A stretch of 64,000 nt of DNA from Kurthia zopfii (GTDB taxonomy: Bacteria; Bacillota; Bacilli; Bacillales_A; Planococcaceae). The position numbers and the translations under genes are program-made. This document shows positions 29,912 through 38,757 of this stretch, piece after piece. Position 1 is the first letter of the stretch. Each line of letters begins with the position of its first letter. The stretch lies in contig NZ_QFVS01000010.1 in NCBI RefSeq assembly GCF_003143955.1, positions 1 through 64,000 on the forward strand, read 5' to 3'. The notes beneath the pieces were generated by a model. The model was not told the origin of the DNA. It made no database searches and saw only the letters and a program-made list of their open reading frames with translations.

Positions 29912-30952
29912 ATGGCTAAACAATTAACAGTAGCTGTTGTTGGAGCTACAGGTGCAGTTGGAACAACAATGATGGAGCAACTTGCTAAACGTAAGTTTCC
30001 AGTAGGGAAATTAAAACTACTTGCATCAAAACGCTCAGCAGGTAATGAATTAGAGTTTGCTGGTCAAACATACACAATCGAAGAAGCGACACCAGAAGCT
30101 TTTAAAGGTGTTGATGTTGCATTATTCAGTGCTGGAGGTTCAGTATCTCTTGCATTAGCTCCAGAAGCGGCTAAACGTGGCGCTGTTGTTATTGATAATA
30201 CAAGCGCATATCGTATGGACCCGGAAGTTCCGCTTGTCGTTCCAGAAGTGAACCGAGCAGATATCCAGAAACATAAGGGGATCATTGCGAACCCGAACTG
30301 CTCAACAATTCAAATGGTGGCAGCAATTGAACCAATTCGCCAATCATTCGGATTAAAAAATGTCATTGTTTCTACATACCAAGCTGTTTCGGGTTCTGGT
30401 GTAGCGGCAATCGATGAGCTTCGTGATCAAAGTATCGCATGGGAACAAGGTAAAAATGTAGAAGCGAATGTACTTCCCGTCAAGAGTGACAAAAAACATT
30501 TCCCAATCGCAAGAAATGTACTACCGCAAATCGACGTTTTCACAGAAAATGGCTTTACATACGAAGAAATGAAAATGATTAATGAAACGAAGAAAATTCT
30601 TCATATGGCTGATTTACCGGTAGCAGCAACTTGTGTACGTGTTCCTGTCGTGTCAGGTCACTCAGAATCACTTTATATCGAAGTGGAGCAAGCGGGCGTG
30701 ACAGTAGAGCAATTACGTGAAGTGTTAGCGAAAGCTCCAGGGATTGTCGTTCAAGACGATATCACTAACCAACAATATCCGATGCCTTTATTTGCTGAAG
30801 GTGAGAATGAGGTATTCGTTGGACGCATTCGTAAAGATTTATCGAATGACCGCGGTTTCCACCTATGGGTAGTAGCGGATAATTTATTAAAAGGTGCAGC
30901 ATTAAACTCAATTCAAATTGCAGAAACAATGGTTGAAGACGGATTATTATAA
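29912..30952 (+). CDS. asd: Aspartate-semialdehyde dehydrogenase
   Basis: Second step of the aspartate pathway to lysine, diaminopimelate, threonine and methionine. The 346-aa protein has the NADP-binding GATGAVGTTMMEQL, the active-site cysteine in NPNCSTIQ (about residue 130) and the catalytic His region PVVSGHSESL. ATG 29912 is preferred over the in-frame ATG 29903, which would touch the ribosome binding site AGGGAGAG. dapA follows, with dapG missing between them. Confidence 0.95.
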   Translation: MAKQLTVAVVGATGAVGTTMMEQLAKRKFPVGKLKLLASKRSAGNELEFAGQTYTIEEATPEAFKGVDVALFSAGGSVSLALAPEAAKRGAVVIDNTSAYRMDPEVPLVVPEVNRADIQKHKGIIANPNCSTIQMVAAIEPIRQSFGLKNVIVSTYQAVSGSGVAAIDELRDQSIAWEQGKNVEANVLPVKSDKKHFPIARNVLPQIDVFTENGFTYEEMKMINETKKILHMADLPVAATCVRVPVVSGHSESLYIEVEQAGVTVEQLREVLAKAPGIVVQDDITNQQYPMPLFAEGENEVFVGRIRKDLSNDRGFHLWVVADNLLKGAALNSIQIAETMVEDGLL

Positions 30953-30982
30953 AATAAAATACACTAAGGGGTTGTATTCTTT

Positions 30983-31879
30983 ATGAATCTTGGAAATATT
31001 GGAACAGCGATGGTTACACCATTTACGAAAGATGGGGCTATGGTTGACTACAAACATTTAGCAGGTATGATTGAACATTTAATTTCTAACGGCACAGATA
31101 CAATAGTAGTTTTAGGAACGACGGGGGAAGTACCTACATTATCTACTGAAGAAAAGTTAGACGTATTAAAATATACAGTCGATCAAGTAAACGGCCGAGT
31201 ACCAGTTATTGCAGGTGTTGGTGATAACGAAACCTACTACTCAAAAATTATGGCTCAAAAAGCTGAAGTTGCGGGTGTAGATGGCGTAATGTTAGTTGCT
31301 CCATACTATAATAAACCAAATCAACGCGGGATTTATGCTCACTTTGTTGATATCGCTCAATCAGTTACAGTTCCCGTAATGCTTTATAATATTCCGGGAC
31401 GTACCGGCATTAATATCGCACCTGAGACAGTAGCAGCATTAAGTAAAGTTCCAAATATCCAAATTATTAAAGAAGCGAGTGGCGATTTAGATCAAATGTC
31501 TGAGATTCTTGCATCTACAGATGATGATTTCACGGTGTATAGTGGTGATGATGGTTTAACACTTCCACTATTAGCAGTTGGTGGTCATGGCGTCATTTCA
31601 GTGGCCGCACATGTTGTTGGCAATGATATGCAACGAATGATTACTTTATTCAAAGAAGGCAAGCATGCAGAAGCGGCAAAAATTCACCAAGCATTGCTAC
31701 CGTTAATTCGCGCATTATTTGCTCAACCAAGTCCGGCACCAGTGAAATACGCACTTTCAAAACTAGGACTGTGTAACGATAATGTTCGTTTACCAATCGT
31801 CGACTTATCAGCAGATGAGAAAGTAGCATTTGATGAAGTATGGGATCATTACTTCCAACTTCAAAAAACTTTTGCATAA
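30983..31879 (+). CDS. dapA: 4-hydroxy-tetrahydrodipicolinate synthase
   Basis: Condenses pyruvate with aspartate semialdehyde toward diaminopimelate and lysine. The 298-aa TIM barrel has GTTGEVPTLS, the tyrosine of the active site in VMLYNIPGRTG and the Schiff-base lysine in IIKEASGD (about residue 162). AGGGGTTG serves as ribosome binding site. It forms a two-gene unit with asd. Confidence 0.96.
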   Translation: MNLGNIGTAMVTPFTKDGAMVDYKHLAGMIEHLISNGTDTIVVLGTTGEVPTLSTEEKLDVLKYTVDQVNGRVPVIAGVGDNETYYSKIMAQKAEVAGVDGVMLVAPYYNKPNQRGIYAHFVDIAQSVTVPVMLYNIPGRTGINIAPETVAALSKVPNIQIIKEASGDLDQMSEILASTDDDFTVYSGDDGLTLPLLAVGGHGVISVAAHVVGNDMQRMITLFKEGKHAEAAKIHQALLPLIRALFAQPSPAPVKYALSKLGLCNDNVRLPIVDLSADEKVAFDEVWDHYFQLQKTFA

Positions 31880-31886
31880 TTAACGT

Positions 31887-31925
31887 AACTGTCTTCATCT
31901 AAATGGGTGAAGGCAGTTATTTTTC
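31887..31925 (+). terminator. Terminator after dapA
   Basis: AACTGTCTTCATC and GTGAAGGCAGTT pair with one or two mismatches, followed by ATTTTT. Confidence 0.85.
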
Positions 31926-32242
31926 GTTCTAAATCGATCGAATTGTTTCTTTTCGACAACTGGACAGAAGATCAACTGATGCCATTCTTATTCATTATTT
32001 CTGAAAGTTGAAAACATGCATTTTTTCGGCTTCATCTATTAAGAACATCTTTTTTGAATAATAATGGTTGTAAAATATATGAAGCCTTGTATAATTAGAC
32101 GGAATATAAAAAGTAATAATTAATTCATGAAGAATTGTAAACAAAATACACAGAACGTCCATTTCTTAATTGTGAAAAATGGTTGCAACGCTTATAATAA
32201 ATGTAAGTGGTTGCTGAACGGGATTATTTAGGAGGAAAAGAA
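31926..32242 (+). other. Gene-free region before rnjB with two promoters
   Basis: No coding frame is convincing. Two sigma-A-like promoters face rnjB: TTGTAA-16-TATAAT (32068-32095) and TTGTGA-17-TATAAT (32170-32198). An inverted repeat GGCTTCAT (about 32029) / ATGAAGCC (about 32079) brackets the first one. The tepA gene that lies between rnjB and ftsK in B. subtilis is not here or downstream. Confidence 0.55.
32170..32198 (+). promoter_or_regulatory. Promoter for rnjB
   Basis: TTGTGA, 17-bp spacer, TATAAT, 45 bp before the GTG start. Confidence 0.7.
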
Positions 32243-33910
32243 GTGGCTAAAACTAAAAATGAAGTGATCCGCGTCATTCCATTGGGTGGCGTGAGTGAAG
32301 TCGGTAAAGCAATGTATGTTGTAGAAATCGACGAAGAATTATTTGTAGTAGATAGTGGATTAATGTTCCCAGAGGACGATATGTTAGGAATCGATTATGT
32401 TATTCCTGATATTTCATTCCTAGTGGAAAATAAAGAACGCGTAAAAGGTATTTTCTTAACGCACGGACATGAGGATGCAATTGGTTCAATCGCTTACTTA
32501 TTAAACAAAGTGAATGCACCGGTTTATGGCTCAAAATTAACGATTGCTCTTGCAAAAGAACATCTTAAAGACAAGCCTGCACCGCATCAAGTGAAGTTTT
32601 TCGAAGTTACAAACAAAAGTCGCATGAATTTCAAAAAGACTTATGTTACGTTCTTCCACACTACACACAGTATTCCTGATTCATTAGGAATTGCATTCCA
32701 TACATCAGAAGGTGCGATTGTACACACTGGTGAGTTCAAATTTGATCAGTCTGCACAAGGTAAATACCGTCCAGATATTTCAAAAATGGCTCAACTTGGA
32801 GAAGAAGGCGTATTTATTTTAATGTCTGATTCAACGGAAGCAGAACGCCCAGGCTATACTGTTTCAGAATCTGTTATTAAAGATCGTCTTGAAAAAACAT
32901 TCCATAAAGCAGAAGGTAGAATCTTAGTAGCTTGCTACGCATCTAACTTCAGTCGTATCCAACAAATTTTTGATCAAACTGTAGCACTTGGCAAAAAAGT
33001 AGCTGTCGTTGGCAAAAGTTTAGAAAATGTCTTTGAAGTAGGTATGCGCTTAGGTTACCTATCAATTGATCCAGAATTTGTAGTACCAGTGAGCAAAATG
33101 AATGACTATGACGACAAAGAAATCGTTGCAATTATTACGGGTAATCAAGGCGAACCACTAGAAGGTTTAGAAAAAATCATCCGCAAGCATCATCGCGATA
33201 TCCGTTTAAAAACAACTGATACTGTTTTAATTACATTTACACCATCACCAGGTATGGAAGTTCAAATTTCTGAAACGATGAACACATTAGCGAAAATGGG
33301 CGTAAAAGTTCTTGCAGCTGATAAAAAAGTCCATGTTTCAGGACACGGCGCTCAAGAAGATCTTAAATTAATGTTAAATCTTATGAGACCTAAATTCTTT
33401 ATTCCAATCCAAGGTGAATATAGAATGTTAATTTCTCACTCTAAATTAGCGCAAGAAGTTGGTCTACGCAAAAACCAAATTTTCATCGCTGATAAAGGTG
33501 ATATTGTTGAATACAAAAACGGCAAAATGCGTATGGCCGGTCGTGTAAACGCTGGTAACGTACTAATCGACGGAATTGGCGTAGGCGATGTTGGTAATAT
33601 CGTATTACGTGACCGTAAACTATTAAGTCAAGATGGTATTTTCATCGTTGTCGTTACAATCAATAAAAAATCGAAACAAATTGCTTCAGGTCCAGAAATT
33701 CTTTCAAGAGGTTTCGTATACGTACGTGAATCGGAAGAATTAATGGATGAATCTGCTAAACTAGTTCGTGGCGTAGTAGAGAAGTATGTAAATAAAGGTT
33801 CTTACGAATGGACTGCGATTAAACAAGAAATTCGTGATACACTTAACAGTTATTTATTCCAAAAAACGAAGCGTCGCCCAATGATTATCCCAATTATTAT
33901 GGAATACTAG
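32243..33910 (+). CDS. rnjB: Ribonuclease J2
   Basis: Metallo-beta-lactamase/beta-CASP ribonuclease of RNA processing and decay. The start is GTG 32243 with TTAGGAGGAA upstream, giving 555 aa; an in-frame GTG at 32207 lacks this spacing. It has the metal motif THGHEDAIGS near residue 72 and the beta-CASP signature ACYASNFSRIQQ. The dapA neighbourhood and ftsK downstream place it as RnjB rather than RnjA. The HGHED motif keeps His and Asp ligands, so partial catalytic capacity is likely. Confidence 0.9.
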   Translation: MAKTKNEVIRVIPLGGVSEVGKAMYVVEIDEELFVVDSGLMFPEDDMLGIDYVIPDISFLVENKERVKGIFLTHGHEDAIGSIAYLLNKVNAPVYGSKLTIALAKEHLKDKPAPHQVKFFEVTNKSRMNFKKTYVTFFHTTHSIPDSLGIAFHTSEGAIVHTGEFKFDQSAQGKYRPDISKMAQLGEEGVFILMSDSTEAERPGYTVSESVIKDRLEKTFHKAEGRILVACYASNFSRIQQIFDQTVALGKKVAVVGKSLENVFEVGMRLGYLSIDPEFVVPVSKMNDYDDKEIVAIITGNQGEPLEGLEKIIRKHHRDIRLKTTDTVLITFTPSPGMEVQISETMNTLAKMGVKVLAADKKVHVSGHGAQEDLKLMLNLMRPKFFIPIQGEYRMLISHSKLAQEVGLRKNQIFIADKGDIVEYKNGKMRMAGRVNAGNVLIDGIGVGDVGNIVLRDRKLLSQDGIFIVVVTINKKSKQIASGPEILSRGFVYVRESEELMDESAKLVRGVVEKYVNKGSYEWTAIKQEIRDTLNSYLFQKTKRRPMIIPIIMEY

Positions 33911-33923
33911 GGTTTAGGCTGCA

Positions 33924-33966
33924 GAAAAGGATTTCCACGCCAAATTAGGTAGGAAATCCTTTTTTG
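33924..33966 (+). terminator. Terminator after rnjB
   Basis: AAAAGGATTTCC pairs with GGAAATCCTTTT, T6 tail. Confidence 0.92.
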
Positions 33967-33999
33967 TCTTATAATAGAGAGAGAGAAAGAGGTGGAGAA

Positions 34000-36387
34000 A
34001 TGGCAACGTCTAAAAGTACGACTCGGAAGACACCGGCTAAAAAAACAACACCAATTAAGCGCAAGACGACAACAGCTAGCAAAAGAAAGCCAAGCACGGC
34101 TAACAAAAAACCGTTGTCGCCACTTGTATATGAAATTATCGGATTAGTATTAATCGCTATTTCGATATTCACTTTCTTTAAATTGGGTGTAGTTGGTGAG
34201 ATGTTACAAGCAGCGATGAAGTTTTTATTCGGTAGTTGGTATGTAGTTGTACCATTCATGATGACTGCATATGCATTATATATGATGATTGCTCGTGCAT
34301 TGCCAGAATTTAAAAACCGTTTTGTATGGGGATTCGGCACATTACTAATGAGTGTTACATTGTTCAGCCATATTGCATTATTCAAATCGAATATGAATCC
34401 AGAACAATCGATTCTAGGCCAAACATGGAAAATTCTCGTTACAGAACGAGCGCTATTTGATTCAACATTATCAACTGGTGGTGGATTTGTCGGGGGAATA
34501 GCCTTTTCCATTACACATATTTTATTTGATACAATCGGATCTTATATAGTGGCATGGTTAACACTTTTTGTCGCATTTATCCTCATTACGGGTCGCGCAT
34601 TAGTGCCGTATATTACACAGCAATGGCCAGTTTGGAAAGAATCAATTGCCACTCGCAGAAAAGAAGTGCGAGAAGCGAGACAATATAGAGCAGCCGTTAA
34701 AAAACAGCTAGCAGAAGAAAAGCCTAAAAAAGAAAAAGCAGCACCTAAAAAATCGAAACTGACTGTTATTACGAATGAAGTAGAAGATCTTTCGGAAATC
34801 GTTGATGAAGTAGTTGTTGAAGAACCGCGAAAAGAACCGAAGATTTCAGCATTTACTCAAAATATTGAACCAGTAAAAGAGGAAGAAGTACAACCACCAA
34901 CGGAAGAAGAATTGTTGGAAGAAGAAATTCCAGAAGAATTAATCGTAGCAGCTGGTGAAGAAATAATTCAGAATGAACGATACACTTTACCGAATATGAA
35001 TTTATTGGAGCTTCCGAAAACGACGGACCAAAGCGGTGAATTTGCGATTATCCAAGAAAATGCACAAAAATTAGAGCAGACATTCCAATCATTCGGTGTA
35101 AAAGCGACTGTGACGGAGGTTCATTTAGGCCCTGCTGTGACAGAATATGAAGTACTGCCAGATCGTGGTGTAAAAGTGAGTAAAATTGTCAATTTACAAG
35201 ATGATTTAGCATTAGCGTTAGCCGCAAAGGATATTCGAATTGAAGCACCGATTCCAGGGAAATCTGCTGTCGGTATTGAAGTGCCGAATAAGGAAGTTGC
35301 CATCGTAGGTTTACGTGAAGTACTTGAATCAAAAGAAAATAATAAACCAGATGCCAAATTATTAATTGGTTTAGGCCGAGATATTTCTGGCGAAGCAAAA
35401 CTCGCTCAATTGAACAAAATGCCTCATTTATTAGTGGCAGGTTCGACAGGCAGTGGTAAATCAGTCTGTATTAACGGTATTATCGTCAGTATTTTGATGC
35501 GAGCAAAACCACATGAAGTGAAATTAATGATGATCGATCCGAAAATGGTTGAGCTAAATGTGTATAATGGAATCCCTCATTTGCTTGCTCCAGTAGTGAC
35601 AGATGCAAGAAAAGCTTCACAAGCATTGAAAAAAGTTGTATCAGAGATGGAACGTAGGTATGATTTGTTCTCACATACGGGTACAAGAAATATAGAAGGG
35701 TATAATAATCATGTCGATCGTTATAATAAAGAAAATAATGAGAAGCATCCTTACTTACCTTTCATTGTAGTAATTGTTGATGAATTAGCTGATTTAATGA
35801 TGGTTGCTTCAAATGATGTGGAAGATTCGATCACGAGACTGGCTCAAATGGCTCGTGCGGCAGGAATTCACTTAATTATTGCCACGCAACGTCCGAGTGT
35901 TGATGTTATCACGGGTGTAATCAAAGCGAATATCCCTTCTCGAATCGCCTTTGCGGTATCGTCATCAATCGACTCTAGAACAATTCTAGATATGGGTGGG
36001 GCAGAAAGATTACTAGGTAGAGGGGATATGTTATTCTTGCCTGCTGGTGAATCAAAACCTGTTCGTGTACAAGGTGCGTTCGTTTCAGATGAAGAAGTTG
36101 AAGAAATCGTGAATTACGTTATTGGACAACAAAAGGCACAATATCAAGAAGAAATGATTCCTAGTGAAGAAGAAGATGTCACGGAGATTGAAGATTTAGA
36201 TGAGCTGTACTCACAAGCGGTCGATTTAGTAATAGAAAGCGACACAGCAAGTGTTTCTTTCTTACAAAGAAAGCTGAAAGTTGGCTATGCAAGAGCTGCT
36301 CGAATCATGGATCAAATGGAAGAGCGGGGGGTAGTTGGTCCCGCGGAAAAGAGCAAACCAAGACAGGTTTTACATGACCGATACTAG
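34000..36387 (+). CDS. ftsK: DNA translocase FtsK/SpoIIIE
   Basis: Septum-located double-stranded DNA pump. From ATG 34000 the product has 796 aa: a basic N-terminus, four membrane helices (about 40-200), a variable acidic linker, the RecA-like motor with Walker A GSTGSGKS (about 480), Walker [12 protein letters not shown], and the C-terminal gamma winged helix reading KOPS/SRS sequences. The position matches spoIIIE of B. subtilis. In a non-sporulating host it would serve chromosome clearance at division. Confidence 0.95.
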   Translation: MATSKSTTRKTPAKKTTPIKRKTTTASKRKPSTANKKPLSPLVYEIIGLVLIAISIFTFFKLGVVGEMLQAAMKFLFGSWYVVVPFMMTAYALYMMIARALPEFKNRFVWGFGTLLMSVTLFSHIALFKSNMNPEQSILGQTWKILVTERALFDSTLSTGGGFVGGIAFSITHILFDTIGSYIVAWLTLFVAFILITGRALVPYITQQWPVWKESIATRRKEVREARQYRAAVKKQLAEEKPKKEKAAPKKSKLTVITNEVEDLSEIVDEVVVEEPRKEPKISAFTQNIEPVKEEEVQPPTEEELLEEEIPEELIVAAGEEIIQNERYTLPNMNLLELPKTTDQSGEFAIIQENAQKLEQTFQSFGVKATVTEVHLGPAVTEYEVLPDRGVKVSKIVNLQDDLALALAAKDIRIEAPIPGKSAVGIEVPNKEVAIVGLREVLESKENNKPDAKLLIGLGRDISGEAKLAQLNKMPHLLVAGSTGSGKSVCINGIIVSILMRAKPHEVKLMMIDPKMVELNVYNGIPHLLAPVVTDARKASQALKKVVSEMERRYDLFSHTGTRNIEGYNNHVDRYNKENNEKHPYLPFIVVIVDELADLMMVASNDVEDSITRLAQMARAAGIHLIIATQRPSVDVITGVIKANIPSRIAFAVSSSIDSRTILDMGGAERLLGRGDMLFLPAGESKPVRVQGAFVSDEEVEEIVNYVIGQQKAQYQEEMIPSEEEDVTEIEDLDELYSQAVDLVIESDTASVSFLQRKLKVGYARAARIMDQMEERGVVGPAEKSKPRQVLHDRY

Positions 36388-36421
36388 TACAGTTTGAAAC
36401 AGTACCTGTTCTAGTTGTATG
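36383..36421 (+). terminator. Weak hairpin after ftsK
   Basis: ACTAGTACAG and CTGTTCTAGT form an imperfect stem that overlaps the stop codon. The T-rich tail is broken (TGTATGGTATTTTTG). Confidence 0.4.
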
Positions 36422-36727
36422 GTATTTTTGATAGATTATTCAGATTTTTCATATCGACTGTTTCGAGCGAAAATGTTACTCGAAGTAAGGAAAATCAGTA
36501 GCAGCAATAATAACAAAAAATAGTAAAAAAACTGACGCAGGTATGAAAAAATATACATCTGTGGCAAAAAACTAGTAAGAGAAAGACAGTGTTCGATAAA
36601 AATTCACTGTTTTAAAACAGATTTTTTTGAAATCTATTTATTTAATCGTTCAAAAATGTTATAGTATTGACTGATTAGCAGGAATGTTTTACGTCTGATG
36701 TCTGATGTCTAATTGGTGGTGATTTGA
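36416..36727 (+). other. Gene-free region between ftsK and the GntR gene
   Basis: No coding frame. It holds ACAGTG...CACTGT (36586-36610), then the palindrome CTGTTTTAAAACAG with T7 after it (about 36607-36628), which may be a second terminator, and a triple direct repeat at 36693-36713 close to the start codon of the regulator. A TATAGT -10-like element lies near 36660 with no good -35. Confidence 0.45.
36693..36713 (+). repeat. Three tandem 7-bp repeats before the GntR gene
   Basis: GTCTGAT, GTCTGAT, GTCTAAT in direct succession (36693-36699, 36700-36706, 36707-36713), ending just before the ribosome binding site GGTGGTGA. Possibly part of an autoregulatory operator, or chance. Confidence 0.6.
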
Positions 36728-37456
36728 ATGACTATTAAATCAGATCATCGTCATTTGTATCTACAAGTGATTGATCACTTGAAGGCTGATATTGATAATG
36801 GAATTTTTAAGGAAAACGAGAAATTACCATCAGAATTTGAGCTTTCAAAATCACTTGGAGTCAGTCGTGCAACACTCCGTGAAGCATTGAGACTGTTGGA
36901 AGAAGAAAATATCATTGTTCGTCGACACGGAGTTGGTACGTTCGTCAATCCGAAACCAGTATTTACATCTGGTATTGAACAATTAACGAGTATCGCCTCA
37001 ATGATTAAAGAAGCTGGTATGATTCCTGGAACTGTTTACTTAAGTTCCACGAAGACCATTTCGAATGAAGAAGATATTAAACGCTTTCAATGCGATGAAG
37101 GTGATTGTATATTAACGATTAAGCGCGTTCGTACTGCGAATGATGAGCCTGTCGTTTATTGTGTGGATCAAGTTCCGAGCATGCATATGCCTCGTGATTA
37201 TGAGAAGCGTCAAGATTCTTCGATTTTTTCTGCATTAGAAGAAACGGGGGACATACATGTAGCCTACGCGGTTACATATATTAATCCCGTTGGATATCAT
37301 CCAGAGGTATCCGCAATTTTGAAAAGCGAGCAAGATGTTTCGTTGCTCCTGTTAACGCAGTTACATTACGATGATAACGATCGTGTTGTACTGTACTCTA
37401 AAAACTACTTTAGAGCTGACAAGTTCAGTTTCCATGTAGTTAGAAAACGCGTGTAA
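36728..37456 (+). CDS. GntR-family regulator, HutC type (YmfC-like)
   Basis: The 242-aa protein has the N-terminal winged helix (residues 8-75) with LPSEFELSKSLGVSRATLREALRLLEEENIIVRRHGVGTFV split over the recognition helix and wing, and a C-terminal UTRA effector domain of the HutC subfamily (TIKRVRTANDEPVVYCVDQVP). B. subtilis ymfC occupies the same place after spoIIIE. Here it precedes a nucleoside ABC importer, which is a likely target. Effector unknown. Confidence 0.88.
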   Translation: MTIKSDHRHLYLQVIDHLKADIDNGIFKENEKLPSEFELSKSLGVSRATLREALRLLEEENIIVRRHGVGTFVNPKPVFTSGIEQLTSIASMIKEAGMIPGTVYLSSTKTISNEEDIKRFQCDEGDCILTIKRVRTANDEPVVYCVDQVPSMHMPRDYEKRQDSSIFSALEETGDIHVAYAVTYINPVGYHPEVSAILKSEQDVSLLLLTQLHYDDNDRVVLYSKNYFRADKFSFHVVRKRV

Positions 37457-37522
37457 CATCAACTATTCGTTCCTGCTATCGAAACAAAAATACAACTAAT
37501 TACTTTTTGGGAGGACTCCAAA

Positions 37523-38587
37523 ATGAAAAAGCGTAACTTAGGTTTAGCATTATCAGCTGTTTTAGCTTCAGGTACTTTATTAGCTGCTTGTGGTTCAGAC
37601 GATGCAAAGAAAGATGATAAAAAAGGCGATAAAGACGCATTCTCAGTTGCAATGGTAACTGATACTGGCGGGATCGACGATAAATCATTTAACCAATCTA
37701 CTTGGGAAGGTATCCAAGCGTTTGGTAAAGAAAACGGCATGACTAAAGGTAACGGTGGTTTCGATTACCTACAATCTAAACAAGATTCAGACTTCACTAC
37801 TAACATCAACAACTTAGTTCGTCGTGATTTCGATCTAGTATTCGCTGTAGGTTTCAAATTACACGATTCAGTTGAACAAGTTGCTAAACAACAAAAAGAT
37901 GCTAAATTAGCGATCATTGATGAAGTTGTTGAAGGTCACGATAACGTAACTTCAATTATGTTCAAAGCGAACGAAGCTTCATTCCTTGCAGGTGTTGCTG
38001 CTGCTCTAGAATCTAAAACTGATAAAGTTGGATTCATCGGTGGTATGGAAGGCGCTGTAATCGGCGGATTCCAAGCTGGTTTCGAAGCAGGTGTTAAAGC
38101 TGCTAACCCTAAAGTAAAAGTTGACGTTCAATATGCAGGTTCATTCGGTGATGCTGCTAAAGGTCAAACAATCGCTAAGCGTATGTATGATTCTGGCGCA
38201 GATATTATCTTCCACGCAGCAGGCGGAACAGGTAATGGTCTATTCACAGAAGCTAAAGAACGTAAGAAAAAAGATGCTAAAGCAGACGTATGGGCAATCG
38301 GTGTTGACCGTGACCAATATGACGAAGGTAAAGTTGGCGATACTAATATCGTAATGACTTCTGTATTGAAACGCGTTGATATCGCCGCTAAAGATGTTTC
38401 TAAATTAACTAAAGATGGCAAATTCCCAGGTGGTAAAACAATCACTTACGGTCTTAAAGACAACGGTGTTGATTTAGCTGACTCTCATGGTGCGATTTCT
38501 GAAAAAACTATGAAAAAAGTTGAAGAGTTCAAAGCGAAAATTGTTAGCGGCGACGTTAAAGTTCCAGAACTTCCAGCTAAAAAATAG
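37523..38587 (+). CDS. nupN: Nucleoside-binding lipoprotein, BMP family (NupN-like)
   Basis: Substrate-binding lipoprotein of a nucleoside ABC importer. The 354-aa product has a lipoprotein signal with lipobox LLAAC (Cys23), a Lys/Asp-rich linker, and the BMP domain (AMVTDTGGIDDKSFNQSTWEGI; GFIGGMEGAVIGGFQAGFEAG; WAIGVDRDQYD). Codon usage is of the high-expression type. GGGAGGA precedes the ATG. It corresponds by order to yufN/nupN, whose system imports guanosine in B. subtilis; the substrate here is inferred. Confidence 0.9.
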   Translation: MKKRNLGLALSAVLASGTLLAACGSDDAKKDDKKGDKDAFSVAMVTDTGGIDDKSFNQSTWEGIQAFGKENGMTKGNGGFDYLQSKQDSDFTTNINNLVRRDFDLVFAVGFKLHDSVEQVAKQQKDAKLAIIDEVVEGHDNVTSIMFKANEASFLAGVAAALESKTDKVGFIGGMEGAVIGGFQAGFEAGVKAANPKVKVDVQYAGSFGDAAKGQTIAKRMYDSGADIIFHAAGGTGNGLFTEAKERKKKDAKADVWAIGVDRDQYDEGKVGDTNIVMTSVLKRVDIAAKDVSKLTKDGKFPGGKTITYGLKDNGVDLADSHGAISEKTMKKVEEFKAKIVSGDVKVPELPAKK

Positions 38588-38608
38588 TATAAACTACTAT
38601 ATATAATT

Positions 38609-38642
38609 CATCATGGAGGGTTTCTCCTCCATGATGTTTTTA
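38609..38642 (+). terminator. Terminator between nupN and nupO
   Basis: CATCATGGAGG pairs perfectly with CCTCCATGATG, loop GTTTCT, then T5. Likely a partial terminator that keeps the binding protein in excess over the membrane parts. Confidence 0.9.
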
Positions 38643-38757
38643 ACTTAAAAAATTAATAGAAGTAAAAATACTTCTAATGTGTATTTTTACTTGTGTTAAT
38701 TTTTTTAACCATTGTTAATTTATTTATTACTATATATAGCCTGGAGGAGTGAACACA

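Noticed and set aside
38749-38757. GTG 38749 as nupO start
   Set aside because: It overlaps the ribosome binding site TGGAGGAG; TTG 38758 has proper spacing and the family N-terminus.
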